From an uncultured Gammaproteobacteria bacterium (GTDB lineage Bacteria > Pseudomonadota > Gammaproteobacteria > Ga0077536): 64,000 bases of DNA. Under the pieces are notes generated by a model that saw nothing but the letters and a program-made list of their open reading frames with translations, searched no databases and was not told where the DNA came from. The position numbers and the translations under genes were made by a program. Each line of letters starts with the position of its first letter. The stretch's first letter is position 1. This document shows, piece after piece, positions 1 to 10,867 of this stretch. The DNA lies in assembly GCA_938082545.1 (NCBI GenBank), contig CALKCL010000016.1, forward strand, positions 25,519-89,518, written 5' to 3'.

Positions 1-45
1 TTGTGGTATGATTCTTTTTCATAAATTCTTAGGAACGTCAGGGGA

Positions 46-963
46 ATGATAAAGCAGAGAACCCTGAGAAACAGCATCCGCGCGACTGGCGTAGGCCTTC
101 ACTCAGGAATAGAGGTCTGTCTGACCATCAAACCGGCGCCAGTGGATACAGGCATAGTGTTTTGTAGAAAAGACTGCGACCCTGAGGTCAGAATCCGTGC
201 GAGTGTAGAGAACGTTGGCGCGACAAGTTTATCTACCAGTTTGAGACAAGACGATGTCACGGTGTCGACTGTTGAACATCTCCTTTCAGCATTAGCTGGC
301 TTAGGAATAGACAATGCTACTATAGACCTGACGTCTTCTGAACTTCCGATTATGGATGGCAGTGCAGGACCTTTTGTTTTTCTCTTACAGTCCGCTGGTA
401 TCGAAGAACAGGAAGCCGAAAAAAAATTCATGCGCATAAAGCGTGAAATTTCAGTGACAGATGGTGATAAATGGGCCCGATTTGAGCCCTTTGAAGGTTT
501 TAAAGTCTCGTTTGGCATTGAGTTTGACCATCCAGTATTCCATAAGAAAACTAGTCATGCAGTCATCGATTTCTCTACTACTTCATTTGTGAAAGAAGTG
601 AGTCGTGCGCGTACCTTTGGCTTCAGTAAAGACGTGGAAGCATTAAGAGAGAGGAATCTTGCTCTAGGAGGTAGTTTAGAGAACGCAATCGTTATAGCTG
701 ATAGCGGAGTCTTGAATGAGGATGGGCTACGCTATGAAGATGAGTTTGTGAAACACAAAATTCTTGATGCCATTGGAGATTTATACTTGCTAGGTTACAG
801 TTTAATTGGTGCATTCAATGGTTATAAATCAGGTCATGAGTTAAACAACAGACTAATGAAGAAAGTATTGTTGGAAACGGATTCGTGGGAGTTGGTCTCG
901 ATGGAAGACTCAAACCTTTCTTCGATAGTTTTTCAGCAACCAACAACTGCGGTAGGGCATTAG
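46..963 (+). CDS. lpxC: UDP-3-O-acyl-N-acetylglucosamine deacetylase LpxC
   Basis: [21 protein letters not shown] start; [43 protein letters not shown] and KSGHELNN motifs typical of LpxC; next to dciA/secA. Confidence 0.97.
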   Translation: MIKQRTLRNSIRATGVGLHSGIEVCLTIKPAPVDTGIVFCRKDCDPEVRIRASVENVGATSLSTSLRQDDVTVSTVEHLLSALAGLGIDNATIDLTSSELPIMDGSAGPFVFLLQSAGIEEQEAEKKFMRIKREISVTDGDKWARFEPFEGFKVSFGIEFDHPVFHKKTSHAVIDFSTTSFVKEVSRARTFGFSKDVEALRERNLALGGSLENAIVIADSGVLNEDGLRYEDEFVKHKILDAIGDLYLLGYSLIGAFNGYKSGHELNNRLMKKVLLETDSWELVSMEDSNLSSIVFQQPTTAVGH

Positions 964-967
964 ATAC

Positions 968-1405
968 CTATAGTTTTAGCTTCTTGGCTATCCGTTTGAA
1001 CGCCTCGCGCGCTTTATCGTTGGCGAGACTAGATGAGTATCGATTGATCGCGTCGGCAGCAGCTCGACTTAGCGTTAAAGGTTTTCTCTGCCGGTCAACT
1101 GGCAATGATTCTGGCCTCACTTTCACTTGGATGTCTAGGATATTTTGGAATTCTTCTACGGTATTTAGCGATTCTACTAATTCTGGTGTTATATATTTTA
1201 ATTGCGCCGCCCAAGCGGCAGAATCTGAGTGCAGAAGGATAGTTCGATCTTTGATCGTAGATAGGGTGATATGTTCAGCAAACTTCGCAGGTAAATGCTG
1301 TTTTAGTAAGGTGTTGAGCTCAGAGAGGGCAAATGCTTGTTTTACCAGAGAGCCAGTCGCGCTATCTTTCCCAAGCAGTGAGGCAATTGTATTTAAGCGG
1401 CTCAT
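968..1405 (-). CDS. dciA: DUF721 family protein, DciA-like helicase loader
   Basis: 145 aa, N-terminal DUF721-like fold sequence (HITLSTIKDRTILLHSDSAAWAAQLKYITPELVESLN); conserved position between lpxC and secA in non-enteric gammaproteobacteria. Confidence 0.8.
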   Translation of the reverse strand: MSRLNTIASLLGKDSATGSLVKQAFALSELNTLLKQHLPAKFAEHITLSTIKDRTILLHSDSAAWAAQLKYITPELVESLNTVEEFQNILDIQVKVRPESLPVDRQRKPLTLSRAAADAINRYSSSLANDKAREAFKRIAKKLKL

Positions 1406-1633
1406 ATTTGGTGTCCAGTTAAGTTTCGCAGTTGTATAGTTCTGTTTCTCACGTAATTCGCTGTGGCTTGTGTGTTTATATCATAGGTGCGAACTGATCA
1501 TATAAAATGAATAACTCTAATTACTTATTTTATCAAGAGAATAACGATTTTCGATTTGCTACAATAGGGACCTCTGGCCTATCCTACGCATGGTAGCAAG
1601 AGTCTTTAAATCTATAGGTAGCTCAATAAATTA

Positions 1634-4348
1634 ATGTTGCTCGATTCTAAATCTCGTATTAGCAAAGTATTGTCTTCGGTCTTTGGTAGCCGAAATAGTC
1701 GTTTGTTGAAACAAACCCAGAAGAAAATATCTGCCATTAATGCGCTTGAGGAAAATCTTCTTGAATTATCTGATGAAGATCTAAAAGGGAAAACGGATGA
1801 GTTTCGGGTGCGGTTTTCGAGCGGCGAAACGTTAGACCAGCTGTTGCCTGAGGCATTTTCGGTAGCTAGAGAAACGAGCAGACGCGTGTTAGGGATGCGT
1901 CATTTTGATGCTCAGTTAGTTGGTGGCATTGTTTTGCATGAAGGAAAGATTGCGGAAATGCGAACAGGAGAAGGGAAGACGCTGGCTGCTACCTTGCCTG
2001 CATATCTAAATGCACTTTCTGGGAAATCAGTACATGTCGTAACAGTCAATGATTATTTGGCGACACGAGATGCTGGTTGGATGGGGGTTTTATATAATGC
2101 TCTAGGTTTGTCCGTTGGCGTGATCGTCAGTGGAATGGAGCATGAGATGCGTAAAGAGGCATATTGTGCTGATGTTACTTACGGTACTAATAACGAATTT
2201 GGTTTTGATTATCTTCGCGATAATATGTGCTTTTCTTCAGACCAACAGGTACAGAGGGACTTAGCTTTTGCAATTATAGACGAGGTCGATTCAATCTTAA
2301 TCGATGAAGCAAGAACTCCTTTAATCATATCTGGTCCCGCAGACGACAAAACCGACCTTTATATAAAAATGAATACTCTGGTTTCGCCTCTGAAAAGACA
2401 GATAGAAGATGATGACGAGGGAGACTACTCTCTGGATGAGAAGACTAGACAAGTCTATCTCACGGAGAAAGGACACATTAATATTGAAGGTATTTTGTTA
2501 AAAGCTGATCTTCTATTAGAGAATGATAGCTTATACAGTGCTGCTAACATTTCATTAATACATCATGTTTACGCGGCGATACGCGCACATAATTTATTTC
2601 AGAAAGATGTCGATTATGTTGTTCAAGAGGGGGAGATAGTTATAGTTGACGAGTTTACTGGTAGAACCATGCCTGGACGCCGGTGGTCGGAAGGATTACA
2701 TCAAGCAGTTGAGGCGAAAGAAGGATTATCGATTAAAGAAGAAAATCAGACTCTCGCATCCATCACTTACCAGAATTATTTTCGTCTATATGGAAACCTA
2801 TCTGGGATGACAGGGACGGCGGATACGGAAGCCTATGAGTTTCAGGAAATTTATGGGCTAGAAGTAGTTGTGATTCCGACGAATAAAAAAATGGTTCGAG
2901 AAGACAATGGCGATTTGGTTTACCTCACTACTCGCGAAAAATTTCTAGCGATAGTTGTAGATGTCGAGGACTGTGTAAAAAGGAAGCAGCCTGTTCTTGT
3001 TGGTACGACATCCATAGAGACATCGGAATACTTATCCTCCTTACTTACAGAACGAGATATCAAGCATAAAGTATTAAATGCCAAGTTCCATGAACAGGAA
3101 GCTAGAATAATTGCAGATGCTGGGATGCCTGTTAGCGTTACGGTAGCTACTAACATGGCTGGGAGAGGCACGGATATTATTTTAGGTGGCAATCCGGATT
3201 TTCAGAGGGAGGCCATAGGAGATCCGGTTCTAGAGGGTGTCGACAACTGGAAGAGTAATCATGAAATAGTTATATCCTCTGGCGGTTTACATATTATCGG
3301 CACGGAGCGGCATGAATCTCGACGAATAGATAACCAACTTCGGGGCAGGTCTGGTAGGCAAGGTGACCCTGGATCGAGCCGATTCTATCTTTCGTTGGAA
3401 GATAATTTAATGCGTATTTTTGCTTCTGAAAAAGTTGCAGGCCTTATGCAAAAGCTTGGTATGAAAGATGGCGAGGCTATAGAGCACCCTTGGGTCAGTA
3501 AAGCAATTGAGAATGCGCAAAGAAAAGTTGAAGGTCGAAACTTTGACATTCGTAAGCAATTATTAGACTTTGATGATGTTGCTAACGATCAGAGAAAAAA
3601 TGTTTATGAGCAACGTCGAGAGATCATTGAGTCTGCAGATATAGAACAAACAATTATTCAGATCAGAGAGGATGTTGTTGGAGAAATTTTAGAACAAAAT
3701 ATGTCATTATCCTCGGGCGATGCAGGATGGAATTTGATAACTCTATCCAGAGATCTCGAAAAAGACCTTGGCGTAGTTATCGACTTTAGTGATTTTGAGG
3801 ATGACTCGGTGACTCAGGCTGCGTTGGAAGATGTTGTGTTTCGAAGCGTAGATGAGGCGTACAGAAAGAAGGAATTAGTGGTTGGTTCGGATGCTTTAAG
3901 AAATTTTGAAAAGAGTATTATGTTGCAGGTGTTAGATACTCAATGGAAGGAGCACTTGGCTGCAATGGACTACCTGAGGAAAGGGATCCACCTTAGAGGT
4001 TTTGCCCAAAAGAACCCCAAGCAGGAATATAAGCGAGAAGCTTTCGAAATGTTTTCCCAAATGCTGGATGATATTCAGCGTTCGGTTGTCGGTCTCCTTT
4101 TGAGAGTACAGATTTCGAATGAGTCAGACTTGCAAAGGGCGGAGCGTAAAGAACTTGAATTGTCAGAGGCAAACTATCATCACGGAGGATCGGCGCCAGA
4201 TACTGCAGATTCTGTCGCCACGAATCAGAAGGAATTAGCAGTCTCCTCCAAACCCTTTAAACGAGGTGGAGAAAAAGTTGGTCGGAACGAGCCGTGCCCC
4301 TGCGGTTCTGGTAAAAAATTCAAACAGTGTCACGGGAGAACCCCTTAA
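1634..4348 (+). CDS. secA: Protein translocase subunit SecA
   Basis: 904 aa; [68 protein letters not shown]-terminal SEC-C zinc motif [19 protein letters not shown]. Confidence 0.98.
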   Translation: MLLDSKSRISKVLSSVFGSRNSRLLKQTQKKISAINALEENLLELSDEDLKGKTDEFRVRFSSGETLDQLLPEAFSVARETSRRVLGMRHFDAQLVGGIVLHEGKIAEMRTGEGKTLAATLPAYLNALSGKSVHVVTVNDYLATRDAGWMGVLYNALGLSVGVIVSGMEHEMRKEAYCADVTYGTNNEFGFDYLRDNMCFSSDQQVQRDLAFAIIDEVDSILIDEARTPLIISGPADDKTDLYIKMNTLVSPLKRQIEDDDEGDYSLDEKTRQVYLTEKGHINIEGILLKADLLLENDSLYSAANISLIHHVYAAIRAHNLFQKDVDYVVQEGEIVIVDEFTGRTMPGRRWSEGLHQAVEAKEGLSIKEENQTLASITYQNYFRLYGNLSGMTGTADTEAYEFQEIYGLEVVVIPTNKKMVREDNGDLVYLTTREKFLAIVVDVEDCVKRKQPVLVGTTSIETSEYLSSLLTERDIKHKVLNAKFHEQEARIIADAGMPVSVTVATNMAGRGTDIILGGNPDFQREAIGDPVLEGVDNWKSNHEIVISSGGLHIIGTERHESRRIDNQLRGRSGRQGDPGSSRFYLSLEDNLMRIFASEKVAGLMQKLGMKDGEAIEHPWVSKAIENAQRKVEGRNFDIRKQLLDFDDVANDQRKNVYEQRREIIESADIEQTIIQIREDVVGEILEQNMSLSSGDAGWNLITLSRDLEKDLGVVIDFSDFEDDSVTQAALEDVVFRSVDEAYRKKELVVGSDALRNFEKSIMLQVLDTQWKEHLAAMDYLRKGIHLRGFAQKNPKQEYKREAFEMFSQMLDDIQRSVVGLLLRVQISNESDLQRAERKELELSEANYHHGGSAPDTADSVATNQKELAVSSKPFKRGGEKVGRNEPCPCGSGKKFKQCHGRTP

Positions 4349-4393
4349 TCTACTCAAGCTTATGGATGCTCTGAAATAAATAAGAAAATAAAA

Positions 4394-5590
4394 ATTCTGC
4401 CTGAAGTCCTCCCTATCGACGGTATCCGTTTAGGTACCGTAGCCATGGGTGACCGCTATAAAGGCAGGCCAGACTTGGCCCTGATCGAGCTGGTTGAAAG
4501 CGCGAAGACAGCATGTGTCTTTACTCAGAATAAATTTTGTGCAGCGCCAGTGTCATTAGCCAAATCCCATGTAAAGAAAAGCAGGCCGAGATTTTTAGTG
4601 ATCAACTCGGGAAACGCTAACGCAGGAACAGGCCTAGCAGGCGATAAAGCAGCATTAAGTGTGTGTCGTGCTGTAGCTAAGCACGGTAGTTGCCGGCAAG
4701 AAGAAGTGCTACCTTTTTCAACTGGAATTATTGGTGAGCTCTTAAACAGCGACCTTATAGTAGATAGTATTCCGAAGGCTTTTTCCGATTTAAGTTCTGA
4801 TAAATGGCTGGATGCGGCTGGTGCAATAATCACTACAGACACGAGAATCAAAGCGCGAAGTGCGCAGATTTATATTGGTGACAAGAAAGCATCTATTACA
4901 GGGATAGCTAAAGGTAGCGGCATGATAAAGCCAAATATGGCAACAATGTTGGCATTCGTCGCAGTAGACGCAAATATTTCCCAGAAAACCCTTGATCGGA
5001 TCTGTAGTGACGCTAGTGAATTAAGTTTTAATAGAATAACAGTCGATGGCGACACTTCTACTAATGATGCGCTGGCGTTAATTAGCTCAGGCTCTTTAGG
5101 AAATTCTGAAATCAACGTTGGTGATGCAGATTACGAGAGTGTGTACAGAGGAATACTCCTGGTCTGTCAAGAATTAGCAAAGGATATCGCTCGGGACGGA
5201 GAAGGAGCAACCAAATTTATTACGGTCAATGTGTCTGGTGGGAAAAGTGAAGGCGAATGTAAGAATGTGGCTTTTGCCGTGGCAGAATCGCCGCTAGTAA
5301 AAACTGCTTTATTCGCTGCGGATGCTAACTGGGGTCGAGTCTTAGCAGCTGTTGGCAGAGCCATTGATTCGGAGACACGTATTGAAGATATTGATATAAA
5401 ATTTGGAGAGCACTCGATTGTAGCAAACGGACTACCTGCTGATCACGATGAAGATAAGTTAAATGATCTACTGCTTTTATCCGATATTGAAATAAATATA
5501 GCACTAGGTAAGAGTCAAGAAGAAGTTACAGTATGGTCTTGTGACCTTTCATATGACTATGTCCGTATCAATGCAGAATATCGGTCTTAA
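4394..5590 (+). CDS. argJ: Glutamate N-acetyltransferase / amino-acid acetyltransferase ArgJ (start uncertain; first ATG is 4445)
   Basis: VFTQNKFCAAPV, INSGNANAGTG, GIAKGSGMIKPNMATMLAF, TVDGDTSTNDA, AADANWGRVLAAVGRA are ArgJ hallmarks; conserved N-terminus (LPIDGIRLGTVA) lies upstream of ATG 4445 in the same frame. Confidence 0.9.
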   Translation: MLPEVLPIDGIRLGTVAMGDRYKGRPDLALIELVESAKTACVFTQNKFCAAPVSLAKSHVKKSRPRFLVINSGNANAGTGLAGDKAALSVCRAVAKHGSCRQEEVLPFSTGIIGELLNSDLIVDSIPKAFSDLSSDKWLDAAGAIITTDTRIKARSAQIYIGDKKASITGIAKGSGMIKPNMATMLAFVAVDANISQKTLDRICSDASELSFNRITVDGDTSTNDALALISSGSLGNSEINVGDADYESVYRGILLVCQELAKDIARDGEGATKFITVNVSGGKSEGECKNVAFAVAESPLVKTALFAADANWGRVLAAVGRAIDSETRIEDIDIKFGEHSIVANGLPADHDEDKLNDLLLLSDIEINIALGKSQEEVTVWSCDLSYDYVRINAEYRS

Positions 5591-5636
5591 GTGCTCGGTC
5601 AGATCTTATTGATGAAAAAAAATTTGCACTTATAAG

Positions 5637-6584
5637 ATGAAGGAGCTATTTCGTGTTTCGGTCGGGGTGATACGCCAGAAGCATGGATTGTATCTGCTTT
5701 CCTTAAGAAATAAAGATCGTTCCTTCCCCGGTTTATGGGAGTTTCCTGGTGGAAAAATTGAGAAGGGAGAGTCAGCCGTTCAAGCACTAACGCGCGAGTT
5801 ATACGAAGAAGTGGGCATTAAGGTCAGCGCTGAACCCATACCCTTGATTAATTTCAAGTATGAGTACCCGGACTTCATCGTCGACATGCATGTTTATAGG
5901 CTTGAAGAGTGGGAAGGGTCACCAATTAGCTGCGAAGGCCAGCAACTCATGTGGGTAACCTTAGAAGAGCTGCTCTCTAGTAAAATGCCAGATGCTAATC
6001 AGTCTATAAAGTTAGCACTGAGGTTACCGAACATGTCCTTAATCACACCTGACTTCGAGGGTGATGAGTTATCGTATTTGAACCAGCTTGAAGTATGTTT
6101 GAGTAATGGAGTGAAATTGGTACAGCTAAGGATGCCGGGGAGCTCGCAAGTGTGTGTTGCCAGAATAGCCAGAGAGGCTTTGGCTCTTTGTCGAAATCAT
6201 ATGGCGACACTGCTAATTAACAATCAACTTTCATTAGTACGTGAACTGCATGCCGATGGTCTCCATTTGCCGTCCTATATTTTAAAGGGTTTAAGTGAAA
6301 GACCTATATCAGAACAGTCTCTTTTAAGCACTTCTTGCCATAACAAAAGTGAAGTCGCTCATGCCAATACAATTGGCGTAGATTTTGGTTATATTAGCCC
6401 AATAAAGAAGCCTCTTTCGCATGATTCCTCAAGCAGTTTAGGTTGGCAAGCGGCAGCAGAGTTAGCAAGTCTGGCCACTTTCCCTGTCTTTGCTCTGGGA
6501 GGCTTGAACAAGAGTGATACTAAGCACGCTGTTAATTTGGGCTTTCAAGGCGTAAGTATGGTGACAGCGCTTTGGAGAGAATGA
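5637..6584 (+). CDS. mutT: Nudix hydrolase (MutT) with C-terminal thiamine-phosphate-synthase-like domain
   Basis: Nudix box GGKIEKGESAVQALTRELYEEVGI; C-terminal half ThiE-like (VKLVQLRMPG, LHADGLHLPS, FALGGLN). Confidence 0.88.
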   Translation: MKELFRVSVGVIRQKHGLYLLSLRNKDRSFPGLWEFPGGKIEKGESAVQALTRELYEEVGIKVSAEPIPLINFKYEYPDFIVDMHVYRLEEWEGSPISCEGQQLMWVTLEELLSSKMPDANQSIKLALRLPNMSLITPDFEGDELSYLNQLEVCLSNGVKLVQLRMPGSSQVCVARIAREALALCRNHMATLLINNQLSLVRELHADGLHLPSYILKGLSERPISEQSLLSTSCHNKSEVAHANTIGVDFGYISPIKKPLSHDSSSSLGWQAAAELASLATFPVFALGGLNKSDTKHAVNLGFQGVSMVTALWRE

Positions 6585-6643
6585 AGCTTCAACAAACGAT
6601 ATTAAACCTCATGACAGAATATTTAGGCTTGACCCGTCCTATT

Positions 6644-7444
6644 TTATACACCGCAGATCTGTACTTGAAACTGAATGGCATCAGAGGTTTGTTTTGGTTT
6701 GCTACTAGTATCATAATGGCGGAAAAAACGAACTGTGAAGCGATGCTTGCCGCTACTTGCTTCGGGGAAAACAGGTAATGACATCGGTAGGGAAAAGCGC
6801 AATAGATAATTCACTTTCTCCTTATCTAGATTCCGTTGAAAAAAACCTTCTGATGCCGTTTCAAAAGATGTAACTGAGCTTCCTCTGATGATTTCAAGCA
6901 TGAGTGCATTGGCATTTTTCAGTGGCAGAATATCTGACATCCATTTTTCAATTTGGAAAATTTTTTCCTCTTGGCTCAGGTTGCTCCAGAAATAAAATCG
7001 GGGGAGATCAAATTTAGCAACTCCTTTTTGAGAACCGTTCTTTTGGCGGACCTGATGAATTAGCTCGTCAGATTTTATGCAATTCCCCGGGTTATAGTCG
7101 CGTGATTTTAGGGTGGCGAGACTGTCTCTTATAGTAGCTATCACTTGTTCTAAATTATTTGGATCCACCTGAGGGTTACCGGAAAAAACCCTGAAAGCAT
7201 TTTCCACACGCTCTAACTCCGTTATTAAATCCTTTCTCAAATCTGAGCGACGAATGAAATCAGATAATTCTATTAACAGACTTACTGTTGCGCCACTGTC
7301 TAATTTTTCTCCTACAATACAGGCATCAATCTGTGAATAAAAGTACTCCATTTTTAGAAAATTACGAGCTTTTTCATTTATTGGCGACTCATAAGTTACT
7401 AGGTTTTCTTGAAGAAAGAAGTCTTGGTGATCGTGACTATTCAT
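6644..7444 (-). CDS. zapD: Cell division protein ZapD
   Basis: DUF1342-type sequence (VTYESPINEKARNFLKMEYFYSQ...), adjacent to coaE. Confidence 0.88.
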   Translation of the reverse strand: MNSHDHQDFFLQENLVTYESPINEKARNFLKMEYFYSQIDACIVGEKLDSGATVSLLIELSDFIRRSDLRKDLITELERVENAFRVFSGNPQVDPNNLEQVIATIRDSLATLKSRDYNPGNCIKSDELIHQVRQKNGSQKGVAKFDLPRFYFWSNLSQEEKIFQIEKWMSDILPLKNANALMLEIIRGSSVTSFETASEGFFQRNLDKEKVNYLLRFSLPMSLPVFPEASSGKHRFTVRFFRHYDTSSKPKQTSDAIQFQVQICGV

Positions 7445-8077
7445 TCATGGGACTCCGTTTTGCGCAAGCTGTTTGTAAAGCTTATGGAGCCTTCGTATCT
7501 CTGCAGTCAAACTAATCTGCTGTGACGAGTTGTCTATAACATCGTCAGCAATTCTGAGCCTTTCTTCTCTAGTAGCTTGAGCTTCCATGATAGCTGAGAC
7601 TTCTTCTTTTTGGAGTAGGTCTCGACTCATGACTCGGTCTAACTGTTCTTTTTCAGGGCAATCAACCACCAGAATGCGGTTGAATTTTTGACGCCTTTCG
7701 CTTTCTGCTACTAACGGTATAGAAATAAGACAATATGACATTTTTAAAGATTTAATTTGATTAGAAATTTCTTCTCTGATCTTTGGGTGAGTGATTTTTT
7801 CAAGAGCTTTTCTTTTGCTTTCGTCAGAAAAAATAACCGATTTTAATGCCGTCCTGTTCAACGTATTATCGTTATTAAGAACACCTGCACCAAATTCGCT
7901 AATGATCTCCTTAAGACAGGGTTTTCCAGGCTCTACTATTTCCCGAGCTATTAGATCAGCGTCTATAACTTTTATATCGAACATCGCGGAAAACCGGTCG
8001 CAGATATAGGTTTTCCCTGATCCTATACCTCCAGTGACCGCTACTACATAAGGGTATTGAGATTGGTTTGAGGCCAT
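7445..8077 (-). CDS. coaE: Dephospho-CoA kinase
   Basis: VAVTGGIGSGKTYICDRFS P-loop, VIDADLIAREIVEPG, THPKIREEI. Confidence 0.95.
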   Translation of the reverse strand: MASNQSQYPYVVAVTGGIGSGKTYICDRFSAMFDIKVIDADLIAREIVEPGKPCLKEIISEFGAGVLNNDNTLNRTALKSVIFSDESKRKALEKITHPKIREEISNQIKSLKMSYCLISIPLVAESERRQKFNRILVVDCPEKEQLDRVMSRDLLQKEEVSAIMEAQATREERLRIADDVIDNSSQQISLTAEIRRLHKLYKQLAQNGVP

Positions 8078-8189
8078 CTAGTTATCCTGACTTTGGAATG
8101 CTACAGTAGATTTTACACATAATGTTAAACTAAATCTGCCTATAGGTTGGTGGTCAAAAAGGATGTGTTAGTTTCCAGTGAACTGTTTC

Positions 8190-8952
8190 CTAGTTTATCC
8201 AGATAATTGCGGCCATCCTTCCTTCTGAATCCCTTCGTCTATGAGAGAAGAAATTTTGTGTATTATCAAAAGTATATCTAGCATCAGTATAAATTTCTGA
8301 CATTCCAAGTGTCTTTAGCTGCATGGTTGCGTAGAGCGCGAGATTCAGATGCCAATTTCCTTTAATAAGTTTGAAGCAGGCTTCATTGGCAGAGTTAAGA
8401 GCTGGAAAAGGATTACGCAGGGACTCCCCTGCGGGATAGTGGGTTTGACTAATATGAGGCCCGATCCAGGCAATTATTTCTTCTGGCGGCGTGTGAAAAG
8501 AAAGAGGGGTATTTGGGATTACTCCCGCAAGTAATCCGCGCCATCCTGCATGGACTGCGGCTACTTCCTTACCTCTTCGGCAGGTCAATAAAACTGGTAA
8601 ACAATCTGCAACTGACACGGCACACGGTGTCTTAGGTTCAGATGTTAAACACCCATCTGCTAAAATAGACTTTTCTTTAGTAGGAAACCTTTTAACAGTT
8701 GCTTGGTGTACTTGGTTTATCCAGGTAGGACGGGTTTGGCAGACCTAGATTTTGACAAAATTTCTGTTCGGCATTCTGGATTAATTGGCTTTCATTGAGG
8801 CTTGTACTATTGTTCTCTGAGAGTAGATCGGGGACTTCGGGTATCTCTAAGGGTTTCTCGTTGAAAACTGCCGAGATGTTTTTTGGCGCCGGCCAAAGAG
8901 GGTTGAAAAACCCGTTTTTTTTCATGACCGTTTTATTATCTTTGTATATCAC
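8190..8952 (-). pseudogene. pgeF: Purine nucleoside phosphorylase / polyphenol oxidase family protein (YfiH/PgeF), split by an apparent frameshift
   Basis: Downstream ORF 8190..8618 has SVADCLPVLLTCRRG, AAVHAGWRGL, FFSHRRRDSEGRMAAIIW. ORF 8692..8952 begins at an ATGA overlap with rluD and carries the N-terminus. WINQVHQATVKRFPTKEK...ADGC is encoded only after a frame change near 8723-8737. Confidence 0.75.
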
Positions 8953-9914
8953 GTTGCCTGTCTCTGTACATCACATCTGAGCTCTGACATCAGATGGCCA
9001 AAATCGTCGGGAGGGTTGGCAGTGAAAGTTTGTAATTGATCTGGTGAGGGGTAGAAGAATTCTAGTTGTTTTGCATGAAGAGCTTGCCGCTTAAATGCTC
9101 TAATTGTGTCTTTTAGGTTTTCGTCACAATTCTTCGGCACGATTGGCCTTGCACCATAGGTAGTGTCTCCAACTAATGTATGACCTAGCGATGACATGTG
9201 GACTCTAATTTGATGGGTCCTGCCGGTTTCTAACCGCACCTCGAGTAGGCTGTGGCGTCTAAATTTCTCTAAGATTGTAAAATGACTGACAGCATTTCTG
9301 CCACTAGGTGCTATGCGCATTTTGGTTCTCTGTCGATGATCTCTAGCTATTGGAGCATTTACTGTCCCACCCGATATTGGGACACCATTGACAATAGCTT
9401 CATAGACTCTTTTGATTTTTCGAGCAGCCATGCTCTCATTCAAAGAGGTATAGCTATGTTGTTGTCGTGCAACTAAAAGTAAGCCGGAAGTATCCTTGTC
9501 AATACGGTGCACAAGTCCTGCTCTCGGCAACATACTTAGTTCTGGATATTTTTCTACTAAGCCATTAGCTAGAGTTTGATCGTGATTGCCTGCCCCTGGA
9601 TGCACCACTAAGCCGGCAGGCTTATTGACAATAATGAAGTCGAGGGTTTCCGAGACTATCTCAAATTCTATTTTTTGAGGAATTATTGTATTGTCGACTA
9701 GTGTTATTTCGGCTGTGGCCAATGTTAAAACATCACCGACATGAACTTTAGCTCTCGGCTTCGCGCTTACATTATTTAGGTACGCTCGGCCTAGGACAAT
9801 TTGGTTTTTCAGCATCTCTCGAGAGTATTGTTCGAAAAGTTTTGCAAGAGCTTGATCGAAACGTTGACCGTCTAATGATTCGGGTACGATTGAGGTTAAG
9901 AGTATGTCGGACAT
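8949..9914 (-). CDS. rluD: 23S rRNA pseudouridine(1911/1915/1917) synthase RluD
   Basis: S4-like N-terminus, AGLVHRIDKDTSGLLLVAR catalytic motif, LETGRTHQIRVHMSSLGHTLVGD. Confidence 0.94.
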   Translation of the reverse strand: MSDILLTSIVPESLDGQRFDQALAKLFEQYSREMLKNQIVLGRAYLNNVSAKPRAKVHVGDVLTLATAEITLVDNTIIPQKIEFEIVSETLDFIIVNKPAGLVVHPGAGNHDQTLANGLVEKYPELSMLPRAGLVHRIDKDTSGLLLVARQQHSYTSLNESMAARKIKRVYEAIVNGVPISGGTVNAPIARDHRQRTKMRIAPSGRNAVSHFTILEKFRRHSLLEVRLETGRTHQIRVHMSSLGHTLVGDTTYGARPIVPKNCDENLKDTIRAFKRQALHAKQLEFFYPSPDQLQTFTANPPDDFGHLMSELRCDVQRQAT

Positions 9915-10062
9915 TTATGAGTTACCTGAATCTTAAGGCCTGTTATTTGGTAGGTGTATAGTATGTTATTTTCTTCATGTTATTTATAGTAGGATCGGTT
10001 AAAATTTTAATGCAGCGCGGCTGCCGGCAAATATAAAAGTATTACTGGGATTCACCACTTAT

Positions 10063-10866
10063 ATGAAAAGTAAATTGCAAGCCTCTCTCTGGCGCAAAAT
10101 GTTCCTATTTGTCTTCCTGTTGGCGTCAGGGTGTGGATATTTTCAGAGTCAATCGGATAAAGATAAAGAAGAAAGTAAGTGGCCTGAGGACAGGCTTTAC
10201 AATATGGCCAAGGAAAAACTCGACTTCGGCTCTTGTGGAGGGGCAATTGAGTATTATGAAAAGCTGCAGGCTCGATACCCTTTTGGTATTTACACGCAGC
10301 AGTCGCAAATTGAGCTAGCTTATTGTTATTTCCGAACAGATGATCCGATGATGGCGATTACTACAATCGACCGTTTCATTAAACTTTACCCGACTCACGC
10401 TAATATGTCGTATGCCTTCTACCTTAGGGGATTAATTAACTTCGGAAGAGGGAAAGGACTTGCTGAGCGTTGGCTTCCTAAAGATGGCTCGCAACGAGAT
10501 CCTGGAATGGCGTTAGAGTCTTTCGGTGATTTTAGTGAAGTTGTTAAGACTTTCCCAGAAAGTGTCTATGTCGAAGATTCTAGATTGCGTATGCGGTACC
10601 TGCGAAATCAGCTCGCACAGCATGAGGTTAACGTCTCTAATTACTATATGAGGAGGGGCGCATACGTGGCGTCTGCAAACAGGGCTCGCTACGTGATTGA
10701 GAAGTACCAACAAACACCCGCTGTCCCAGCTGCGCTAGTATTGTTAGTGAAGTCATATAAGATTCTAGAGTTGAATGATCTCGCGGCGGACGCACTGTCA
10801 GTTTTGGAACTTAATTACCCAGACCATCCTCGATTACTAGAGATAAAAGCGGTCACCGTCGAGTAA
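10063..10866 (+). CDS. bamD: Outer membrane assembly lipoprotein BamD
   Basis: Lipobox LASGC; TPR protein YNMAKEKLDFGSCGGAIEYYEKLQARYPFG; divergent from rluD as in many gammaproteobacteria. Confidence 0.93.
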   Translation: MKSKLQASLWRKMFLFVFLLASGCGYFQSQSDKDKEESKWPEDRLYNMAKEKLDFGSCGGAIEYYEKLQARYPFGIYTQQSQIELAYCYFRTDDPMMAITTIDRFIKLYPTHANMSYAFYLRGLINFGRGKGLAERWLPKDGSQRDPGMALESFGDFSEVVKTFPESVYVEDSRLRMRYLRNQLAQHEVNVSNYYMRRGAYVASANRARYVIEKYQQTPAVPAALVLLVKSYKILELNDLAADALSVLELNYPDHPRLLEIKAVTVE

Positions 10867-10867
10867 T

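Noticed and set aside
885-1439. 184-aa plus-strand ORF overlapping dciA
   Set aside because: Antisense to a recognisable DUF721/DciA gene and overlapping the lpxC end; no protein-family features.
5637-6584. Nudix plus ThiE-like fusion looked novel
   Set aside because: This MutT-ThiE-like two-domain architecture is common in non-enteric gammaproteobacteria.
7288-7515. 75-aa plus-strand ORF across the zapD/coaE junction
   Set aside because: Antisense to both genes, no homology features.
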